Source: Bacteroidetes bacterium B1(2017)
Lineage (GTDB): Bacteria > Bacteroidota > Bacteroidia > UKL13-3
Assembly: GCA_002256395.1 (NCBI GenBank)
Contig: NKJG01000010.1
Span: 16,761-80,760 of the forward strand
Direction: 5' to 3'
DNA: 64,000 nucleotides
Shown in pieces: positions 8,397 to 15,888 of the stretch. The number at the start of each line of letters is the position of its first letter. Position 1 is the first letter of the stretch. A program made the position numbers and the translations under genes. The notes under the pieces are model-generated. The model worked only from the letters and a program-made list of their open reading frames with translations, made no database searches and had not been told where the DNA came from.

Positions 8397-10546
8397 GTAA
8401 TAATACAGAACATATTAGCATTGATACCACATCCAACAGCGGAAGTTGGCTGCCAACAGTTGGTGATGAAACATTAGCGTTGCTTACTCATTTAGGTCTT
8501 CCTCATAACAGTCAGCAAACCTTGCTAAATGAAACTACAGAAATTTTATCGCAATGTGGTAACACCTCACAAACAACATTCAGCGAAATTGGCCTTGTAT
8601 TCGGTTATGTCCAAAGCGGAAAAACAATGTCTTTTACTACGCTTACAGCGATGGCAAAAGACAACGGCTACCGAATGATAATTATCATAGCAGGTATTTC
8701 AACAAACCTTGTTTCGCAATCTTTTACACGACTTGAAAAAGATTTACGCATTGATGATAGAAACGATATGCAATGGCTTTCTTTCAGAAATCCAAAACGA
8801 AACGAAGCCACAACAAGAAGCCAAATTGAAAGTGCTTTAAGAAATTGGAGTGACCCAACTTATCCAACAGAAGACAAGCAAACAATTCTGATTACTGTAA
8901 TGAAACAAAAAGACCATTTGCCAAATCTATGTGAGCTTTTGCAAACAGTTGATTTAGCTGGTGTTCCAGTGCTGATTATTGATGATGAGGGCGACCAACA
9001 TAGCATGAATAATCAAAACAGAAAAAATTCAAGAACAGGTAACAGAAGAACAAGCACGATTCACAGAAGAATTGTTGAGTTAAGAAATTCAATTCCACAC
9101 CACACATTTATTCAATACACAGCAACACCGCAAGGACCTTTGTTTCAAGACATCATGGATGACCTTTCACCAAAGTTTATTCAGTTGCTTACTCCTGGGC
9201 AGGGCTACACAGGAGGGAAATTATTCTTTGAGGATAGACCACAAACAACGGAAGTAATTGACGACATAGACCCACATCAATTTCCAAACATTCCACCTCA
9301 AAGTTTGATTAATGCATTGATGCTTTTCTTTTTAGGAGTTGTAAAAGGCAAGCCATTAAGAGAAGGAAAAAATCGTTCAATGATGATTCATCCTTCTCAA
9401 CTTACCTTCACTCATGCAGAATATGCAAGGTTCGTAACAAACATTAAAAATCATTTCATCGAAGTGTTGAGTTTGCCAGATGGCAACGCAGACAAAAATG
9501 ATTTGTTAGAACAGTTCAGAGTAGCTTACAACGATTTGCAAGCCACAACAACCGACCTTCCACCATTTGATGAATTGACAGGTGACAGATTACGTCATGC
9601 AATTAGTTCAACAGTTATTCAATCACTAAATTCAACAGGCAACAACAGGACAAGTGTTGAATGGCGAAATTCTTACAGTTGGATTTTAATTGGAGGACAA
9701 GCAATGGACAGAGGATTTACAGTTGAAGGTTTAACCGTTACATACATGCCTAGGAGTGTTGGTGTAGGCAACGCAGACACAATACAACAGCGTGCAAGAT
9801 TCTTTGGTTACAAAATGAATTACATCGGCTATTGCCGAGTTTATCTTGACGGTGATGCAAGAGACCGGTACATAGATTATGTGAGGCATGAAGAAGATAT
9901 GCGAAGGAGATTATCCGAACACAAAAATTCAGGACGGAGTTTGAATGAATGGTATAGAGAAGTTTTCTTGACAAGCGATTTAACTTTAGCAAGACGAGAA
10001 ATTTTTTCGCACAACTTTCAGCGTTCAATTTTTGGTGGCGAGTGGAGTGTAATTAAAATACCACACAACGCACCAAACATTATTGAAAGCAACCAAAATA
10101 CTTTGAGCGATTTTCTTTCAAACAATGAGTTTACAAACTCTGGAAGATTCCCATTAATTCAAAAGCCATTGATTGAAGTTTACAATGAGTTACTTATACA
10201 ATTCCGTTTCAATAGCAATGCAGATGTTGGCGACTACACAGCGTTGCTTTATGTTTTAGAAAAACACTTGAATGAAGTTCCCGAACAAACTTGCACTTTA
10301 TTTTTAATAAGCAGTTTTGAAAACAAACGCTTCCGTTCATTGAATGATAAAAACCAAATTGCTCAATACTTTCAAGGACGAAACGATAGAACAGAAGGTT
10401 TGAGAGATATAAAAGGAACAGGAATTACTTTCCAAATTTATGTTTTTGATTTGGAGCAGGAGAACGGAGAAACATTTAATTCAGTAGTTGGTTTGGCAAC
10501 ATTTATTCCCGAAGAAATTTCAGTTGACCTTATTCGTTGGGCATAA
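8393..10546 (+). CDS. Z1 domain-containing helicase-like ATPase
   Basis: VFGYVQSGKT (Walker A), VLIIDDEGDQHS (Walker B), QYTATPQ, GGQAMDRGFTVEGLTVTYMPR...ADTIQQRARFFGY (motif VI-like). Overlaps the previous gene by 4 nt. Confidence 0.9.
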   Translation: MSNNTEHISIDTTSNSGSWLPTVGDETLALLTHLGLPHNSQQTLLNETTEILSQCGNTSQTTFSEIGLVFGYVQSGKTMSFTTLTAMAKDNGYRMIIIIAGISTNLVSQSFTRLEKDLRIDDRNDMQWLSFRNPKRNEATTRSQIESALRNWSDPTYPTEDKQTILITVMKQKDHLPNLCELLQTVDLAGVPVLIIDDEGDQHSMNNQNRKNSRTGNRRTSTIHRRIVELRNSIPHHTFIQYTATPQGPLFQDIMDDLSPKFIQLLTPGQGYTGGKLFFEDRPQTTEVIDDIDPHQFPNIPPQSLINALMLFFLGVVKGKPLREGKNRSMMIHPSQLTFTHAEYARFVTNIKNHFIEVLSLPDGNADKNDLLEQFRVAYNDLQATTTDLPPFDELTGDRLRHAISSTVIQSLNSTGNNRTSVEWRNSYSWILIGGQAMDRGFTVEGLTVTYMPRSVGVGNADTIQQRARFFGYKMNYIGYCRVYLDGDARDRYIDYVRHEEDMRRRLSEHKNSGRSLNEWYREVFLTSDLTLARREIFSHNFQRSIFGGEWSVIKIPHNAPNIIESNQNTLSDFLSNNEFTNSGRFPLIQKPLIEVYNELLIQFRFNSNADVGDYTALLYVLEKHLNEVPEQTCTLFLISSFENKRFRSLNDKNQIAQYFQGRNDRTEGLRDIKGTGITFQIYVFDLEQENGETFNSVVGLATFIPEEISVDLIRWA

Positions 10547-11529
10547 TGAATTTACTTGAAACCTTTAATACGATAATTGCACCTAAAGAGAGTGATACAT
10601 TTCAGTTCTCTGCTATTCCAATTCCCGGATTTGACAACCACAGAATAGCAAAAGACAAAACCGAAAATCCAACTCTACTTATTTCAGTTTCTAATGAGCA
10701 GCGAAAAATTTTAACTGCAAACTTAAAACTTCAAAATGTTTCTGTGTTGTTTGACATCAAATGCAACATTCAACAAAACGGAAATCTTATTGAAAGAAAT
10801 TTTACAGCAATTTGTTTTGTTGGCAGCGACCATTCACTAAAAAAATATTTTCTAAAACTTTGTTCAGCATTAATTGAAGATTTAGGTAACACACCAACGC
10901 AAGAGGGTGTTAGAAAAGAGATTACCCGTTTCGTAGAGTTGTTTCGTTTAGCAACAGAACCGCAAACGAAAACCATTCAGGGGCTTTGGGCAGAATTATT
11001 TATGATTGCTGAAAGTAAAGAGCCAGCGAACCTTGTAAGGTGTTGGCATTCCATACCTGAAGAAAAATTTGATTTCAACAATGGCGAAGAAAGAATTGAA
11101 GTTAAGAGTTCAGGAAGTGGTTTGCGTATTCACACATTTTCACTTGACCAACTACATTCAATCACTGATACAAGAACAATCATTGCATCCGTATTTGTAA
11201 AACAAGCAAGTTCAGGAAAAAGTATTTTAGATTTGCAAAACGAAATTTCAGACCGACTTGCAGCACAAATTGAATTGATTGAGAAATTGCAAATGCAAGT
11301 TGCAATGACTTTGGGAAAATCAATTAGCGATGCAATGAAAATGAAATTTGATTTTCAGTTAGCAAAAGATTCATTGCGTTTTTACAATGCAGAAGACATT
11401 CCAAAAATTTCATTTAACAATGTTCCATCACTTGTAACAGATGTTCGTTTCAAATCTGACCTCACTGACATTAATATAATTAAACCTGGTGAAATATTAA
11501 GTAATGGGAGACTTTTTATTTCAATTTAA
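10546..11529 (+). CDS. PD-(D/E)XK motif protein (DUF4420-like)
   Basis: WAELFMIAESKEP...ERIEVKSSGSGLRIHTFSLDQL with an ExK core. Start revised to the ATG overlapping the Z1 gene stop (TAATG). Confidence 0.8.
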   Translation: MNLLETFNTIIAPKESDTFQFSAIPIPGFDNHRIAKDKTENPTLLISVSNEQRKILTANLKLQNVSVLFDIKCNIQQNGNLIERNFTAICFVGSDHSLKKYFLKLCSALIEDLGNTPTQEGVRKEITRFVELFRLATEPQTKTIQGLWAELFMIAESKEPANLVRCWHSIPEEKFDFNNGEERIEVKSSGSGLRIHTFSLDQLHSITDTRTIIASVFVKQASSGKSILDLQNEISDRLAAQIELIEKLQMQVAMTLGKSISDAMKMKFDFQLAKDSLRFYNAEDIPKISFNNVPSLVTDVRFKSDLTDINIIKPGEILSNGRLFISI

Positions 11530-11544
11530 TGAAATTTAATTGTT

Positions 11545-11565
11545 TTAACTTTTACAAAAAGTTAA
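11545..11565. terminator. Possible terminator/hairpin between convergent genes
   Basis: TTAACTTTT-aca-AAAAGTTAA, perfect 9-bp stem but AT-rich. Confidence 0.3.
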
Positions 11566-11733
11566 GAATAGATATAGTGCAATATATTGACCATGTAATT
11601 TTAAATAACTTGTGGTTCAAAATTTTAATTTAGGTCAAATAACCTTGGGTTGTATTTTTCACAACCTAATATTAAAAAATACGGAATAGTCCCATATAAT
11701 AAATATTGAAAACAAACCTGTTAAAGCCCTAGC

Positions 11734-12204
11734 CTATAAATTAATCTGATATTGAATTCTTTTGTTCTTAATAATTGCATCTAATTCCTCAATGGTTTGG
11801 AGAGAATAAGATGAACCTTTTTCATTTAGGCTTACAAAGCAAAATCTAAATCTAGCACCTAGTATTTTGCCGAAATTAAATTCATTTTCAGTTGCCCCAA
11901 AGAAAAACCCTTTGGGGTTTTGTGGTAGGTACTTTTTGGTTGTCTTTAATTCAACTAAAATAATATCCTCTAAATAGGTCTTAATAAATTGGGCATCTAT
12001 TACTTTGCCAACCAAATCTGGTATGTAAATTAAATCAAAGGCTTGTAAAAATTTATGTTCTATACCTAATAAATTCAGTAACTCCTTTTTGCTTATCAGG
12101 TCAACCTTAAAAAATCCTGTGTGGTTTTCAATAAGGTAATTAACACCTTCCTTTTCGGTAACATTATTGGATAATGTCAATACAAATGAATGCTTCCTTG
12201 ACAT
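11734..12204 (-). CDS. Putative PD-(D/E)XK restriction endonuclease
   Basis: FDLIYIPD...DIILVELKTTKKYLPQNPKGFFFGATENEF: D...ExK nuclease-like core. Start overlaps the XRE stop by 1 nt. Confidence 0.6.
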   Translation of the reverse strand: MSRKHSFVLTLSNNVTEKEGVNYLIENHTGFFKVDLISKKELLNLLGIEHKFLQAFDLIYIPDLVGKVIDAQFIKTYLEDIILVELKTTKKYLPQNPKGFFFGATENEFNFGKILGARFRFCFVSLNEKGSSYSLQTIEELDAIIKNKRIQYQINL

Positions 12205-12473
12205 TATTCTTCTGCTTTTATTTCGTATTTCTTATACGAATGTTTTGGATTAATTGAAGAGAAATCTAAAAGTTCAGAAACAGTTAATTCAAAAACTTTG
12301 GCAAAAACCGCAATATTGGTAAGTGAAATATTCCTTTCGCCCCTTTCAATCATTCCAATATAGGTTCTATGAAAGCCTGTTAAATTAGAAAGCTTTTCTT
12401 GGCTAATATTTTTTTCAGAACAAAGTTGTTTAATCCTTAGGCCAAACTCTATTATTAAAGCTTCATTAATCAT
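12204..12473 (-). CDS. XRE-family HTH regulator (controller-like)
   Basis: LGLRIKQLCSEKNISQEKLSNLTGFHRTYIGMIERGERNISLTNIAVFAKVFELTVSELLDF-type Cro/C1 HTH. ATG at 12473 preferred over the TTG at 12476. Confidence 0.9.
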   Translation of the reverse strand: MINEALIIEFGLRIKQLCSEKNISQEKLSNLTGFHRTYIGMIERGERNISLTNIAVFAKVFELTVSELLDFSSINPKHSYKKYEIKAEE

Positions 12474-12484
12474 CAAACAAACCT

Positions 12485-12541
12485 ATACACATTGTATGTT
12501 TCGATCAACAGACAATCTGTAGTATTTTATACAATATGTAT
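12485..12541 (-). promoter_or_regulatory. Candidate XRE operator array (three 13-bp dyads)
   Basis: ATACA-CAT-TGTAT (12485-12497), ACAGA-CAA-TCTGT (12508-12520), ATACA-ATA-TGTAT (12529-12541). Confidence 0.6.
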
Positions 12542-12769
12542 CATTTGTTTTTTGACTTAAATTATGTAATTCCTTTTTCAATACCCCCCCCACAAAAAAA
12601 AACACCCTCCATTCCTGAAGAGTGTTTTTTTTTAAAGAAAGTAACAAGAAGAAGGAAACAGAAGGAGAAAGAGAAAGAACTCCCCTCTTCACGCCCTCCG
12701 CATCACGCTTTTACGCCACCAACGCCCAGTGCCCATCCTCCCAACCTCCCTTCCTCCCATCCTCCCCAA

Positions 12770-13573
12770 CTACCTTCTCACAAACGTAAACTTAGCAAGC
12801 TCCTTTCCTTCTTGCGTTTTAGGTGAATAAATAGATTTAGCGTAGGCAATGGCTTTTCTGCACAAAGTTACCATGCCGGTTTCGGGGTGTTTAGATTGCT
12901 CAAGGCGCTTATAGCGCAGGCTAGCCAAATTTTCGCTTTCGCGATGCCACAAAGCAAGCTCTGCATTTAAGCCATCGGCATAGGTTTTAAGAGAGCTTAA
13001 GCTTAGCTCGGGCTCATTGGGTTGGTAAGTGGGTACATGGGCTAAAAACTCAATCAGCTGACAAAACCATTCCACCTTGCGTTCGGCAAACTTTTGGGCA
13101 ATTTTAGGAGCCTTAGGAGCTTCTACTTGGGGCGCATTGGGATCGGGACCAGCGCTTGCATTACCCTCTAGGCTTGGCACCACGCTTGCCTTGTGAGATT
13201 TGCCTACCTTACTTTTAAAGTTATTGGTAATAACTTTAACTTGTTCTAGTGTGCCAGGTTCTAAATCGAGTGCAGTTAAATTTAGTTGAATCTGGCGCAC
13301 TTTTTCATTCAGCTCAAGAAGCATATTGTTCTTGGCTATTTGGTGACTAGCAAACAACGCAGTGGCGGTTTGTATGTCGGATACAAGCTGTTTGTTGAGC
13401 GCCAAATTATCTTTGAGCGCCAGCAAACTTATGCTCGCATTAGAGGGTTTGTAGCTTGAACCGAATGATTCAAGCTTTACAATAAGGCTCTCGGCCTTGG
13501 TCATTTGCATGACGTGATTTGAACTACCAGCAACATTCCTTGCACCAGTCTTTCCGTTTTGATAACTAAGCAT
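12770..13573 (-). CDS. Hypothetical protein
   Basis: Long ORF with plausible composition; no family recognised. Confidence 0.6.
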   Translation of the reverse strand: MLSYQNGKTGARNVAGSSNHVMQMTKAESLIVKLESFGSSYKPSNASISLLALKDNLALNKQLVSDIQTATALFASHQIAKNNMLLELNEKVRQIQLNLTALDLEPGTLEQVKVITNNFKSKVGKSHKASVVPSLEGNASAGPDPNAPQVEAPKAPKIAQKFAERKVEWFCQLIEFLAHVPTYQPNEPELSLSSLKTYADGLNAELALWHRESENLASLRYKRLEQSKHPETGMVTLCRKAIAYAKSIYSPKTQEGKELAKFTFVRR

Positions 13574-13629
13574 GCCACAAAGATTGGGGTTGCCCTAAAC
13601 TTGATTCATAGATAAAATAATTATTTTTT

Positions 13630-13661
13630 TAGATAAATATCTATTCCTCGATATTTATCTA
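13630..13661. promoter_or_regulatory. Perfect 12-bp inverted repeat upstream of the hypothetical gene
   Basis: TAGATAAATATC-tattcctc-GATATTTATCTA. Confidence 0.6.
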
Positions 13662-13850
13662 TAAATGCCGAAACACCTTGTTGGAAGAGGGATTTGGGAG
13701 GTGAGCATTGAGATTTGGGAGTGGAGAAATGGGGTAAAATATCTATAAAATCTATTTTTTGTAGAATAACCCGATCCTAATTTTTGCTTCTTGAATTACC
13801 CAAAACCAGAAAAAGAGATTACACCCTCCAAATTTTGCTCTCATAATCCA

Positions 13851-14208
13851 CTTGCCGAAACTGGAAATCGTCTTGCCGAAATTGGAAATTGTATTGCGGA
13901 TGCTGGAACAAGCATTGTAGACGAAGGAAATGGCATTGCCGATGCTGGAAAAAGCATTGCCGACGATGGAAATGGCCTTGCCGATGCTGGAAATATCCAT
14001 GTCGACCTTGGAACAAGCTCTTGCCGACGATGGAAATGGCCTTGCCGATGTTGGGAATTGTCTTGCCGAAGCTGGAAATCTCGATGTCGACCTTAGAATA
14101 AGCATTGCCGATGCTGGAAATCTCCATGTCGACCTTGGAATAAGCATTGCCGAAGCTGGAAATGGCCTTGCCGATGCTGGAAATCTCCATGTCGACCTTG
14201 GAAAAAGC
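13851..14208. repeat. 21-bp tandem repeat array, 17 units with one 1-bp insertion
   Basis: Units of the type (c/a)ttgccgatgctggaaatggc and catgtcgaccttggaataagc; 17 x 21 + 1 = 358 bp. Confidence 0.9.
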
Positions 14209-14306
14209 CCTGTCTAAGATTCCTTTTCAATAAATGAATCGCATTCTTATCAAGAGTAGTTTTTTAATTCGCACTATAATTAGGGTATGAATAAAACAAT
14301 ACTATT

Positions 14307-14378
14307 CTAATCACCAATCTCAATTCTTTTGTATTTTAAGGGTCTTTTGTTCTTTTGTTTGCAAGTTGCTTAGCCTTT
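14307..14378 (-). pseudogene. Remnant of a T9SS C-terminal domain 3' end
   Basis: Minus strand encodes RLSNLQTKEQKTLKIQKN-stop, identical to the C-terminus of the 15885..20210 protein. Confidence 0.7.
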
Positions 14379-14410
14379 ATGCGAAAAGTATTTGTTCTTT
14401 TAGTGAAGAA

Positions 14411-14484
14411 GGTCGCTGGTCTCTGATGTTTTATGCGTTAGCAAGAGTGACCATTAACCAGCGACCAGCAAACCAGCGACGGCC
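14411..14484. repeat. GTCGCTGGT inverted repeat
   Basis: ggtcgctggt ... accagcgaccagcaaaccagcgac. Confidence 0.6.
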
Positions 14485-14487
14485 TTC

Positions 14488-15888
14488 CTACAGCTTCAAC
14501 ACCCTAAACGTCTTCCCCCATCCTTGGCTGGCATTATACACCCTAACCAAATACACCCCCTGCACACCTTCCAATTGATAATCTATTTGGCTATAGGTGG
14601 TAAAGTGATCTATAACTTGTCCTTGCAGGTTTATAATTTCTACTTCCTTTAAGGTTCCATCGGCATCGGGCTCAAACTTAATTCTAAAATTACCTGTGGT
14701 GGGGTTTGGAAACAATACCATGGAAGGAGCAGTTATGGGCAAGCTGGTGCGGGTAGCAAATTGGGTTCCGCTGCTATCAAACATCATCATAAAAGGGGCA
14801 TCTAAGTAATCATCCTCGGGTGTATCTAATAAAAAGTTGCGCGCCTTGCCATATACTGCTATTACTCGCTCATTCCAAAAGGTGGTAAGCTGCACATCTA
14901 CAAGCGTTTTATCTGGCACTACTTGCAAAGTTTTGTAAGGAACTAAATCTCTAGTATAAAACACCACCTTAGAGTTAACTATGCCTATCCAGCCGTCTCT
15001 AAAGGGTTCAATACTTAATATTCCATCTTTGTTTATAAACCGCTTAAGCAACTTTCCCTGCCAATTGGTTAGAATAATATCTGTTATATATGTATTTCCT
15101 GTTTGGTAAGATCCTCTCAATAAAATATCTCCCGTAACTTTATTGGGTTTAGGGTTAAAATAATCGAGCAAAGGTAATTCGGTTCTAAACGAATCTAATC
15201 TTTGAAGGTCTTTTGAATATTTAAAGATATAAGTAGGTCTTTGAAGGTAGGTAGAATCATTATTAATTGGAACTCCAGATTGAAAAAAAGCATATAACGT
15301 ATCTCCAAAAAACTTTGCAAATAAAAATTCGTCACGTGCGTTTTCATAGCCATATTCTATTGATCGAATTGTTGTAATATTTGTATCAATTATTTTAATA
15401 CAAGCATCCTCATAATTCTTCTTTTTATTTGACATTTTATTACCAATTAATACAAACTGGTCCTTGTATATTAATATATCATTATAAGTTGTAAATAGAG
15501 TTCCAATATCATAATGGTAAATTAATTTACCAGTTGTTGAAAATTTAAATAGAACAGGAGACCATCCTAGGTTTGGATTTACACCAAAAAAATAATATTT
15601 GTAATTATTCTTATAAAAATTAAAGAATTTATGATATCCAAGTGAGTCAGGACTATTATAAAACCACTTATCATTTCCACAGGAATCGTAGGCATGAATT
15701 GTTATGCCATATTCAATAGGAGATACATATTTCCATGTTATAGAAAAAAAATCATTTTCGACTTGGTTAAATATGGCAAAATTAGGTTCCTTATTAGTTC
15801 TATCTATTTGGTATTTATAAAACAAGCATTGCCCACTTACCGTAGGCAATGCTTGTATAAAAAACAATATGCTAATTAGCCATCTCAA
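14488..15888 (-). CDS. T9SS type A sorting domain-containing protein
   Basis: Signal peptide; C-terminal VLFPNPTTGNFRIKF...VEIINLQGQVI...GVYLVRVYNASQGWGKTFRVLKL. Confidence 0.85.
   Translation of the reverse strand: MRWLISILFFIQALPTVSGQCLFYKYQIDRTNKEPNFAIFNQVENDFFSITWKYVSPIEYGITIHAYDSCGNDKWFYNSPDSLGYHKFFNFYKNNYKYYFFGVNPNLGWSPVLFKFSTTGKLIYHYDIGTLFTTYNDILIYKDQFVLIGNKMSNKKKNYEDACIKIIDTNITTIRSIEYGYENARDEFLFAKFFGDTLYAFFQSGVPINNDSTYLQRPTYIFKYSKDLQRLDSFRTELPLLDYFNPKPNKVTGDILLRGSYQTGNTYITDIILTNWQGKLLKRFINKDGILSIEPFRDGWIGIVNSKVVFYTRDLVPYKTLQVVPDKTLVDVQLTTFWNERVIAVYGKARNFLLDTPEDDYLDAPFMMMFDSSGTQFATRTSLPITAPSMVLFPNPTTGNFRIKFEPDADGTLKEVEIINLQGQVIDHFTTYSQIDYQLEGVQGVYLVRVYNASQGWGKTFRVLKL

Noticed and set aside
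4546-12473. Calling the island BREX, DISARM or a standard type I/II R-M system
   Set aside because: No PglZ/BrxC, DrmA/B/C or HsdS-like genes are visible; the gene content fits the Dcm/MORC/Z1/PD-(D/E)XK architecture instead.
12483-12826. ORFs 12483..12692 (-) and 12536..12826 (+)
   Set aside because: Low-complexity intergenic DNA (C-runs, AAGAAGG/CCTCCC tracts) containing the XRE operators and a terminator-like stem; translations are not protein-like.
13851-14208. Possible CRISPR array
   Set aside because: The 21-bp units are directly contiguous with no unique spacers, and no cas genes are present; it is a tandem repeat.
13752-14217. Overlapping ORFs on both strands through the 21-bp array taken as separate genes
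   Set aside because: They arise because the repeat unit lacks stop codons in several frames; the + ORF uses a TTG start and a 1-bp insertion breaks every frame. None is reported as a CDS.
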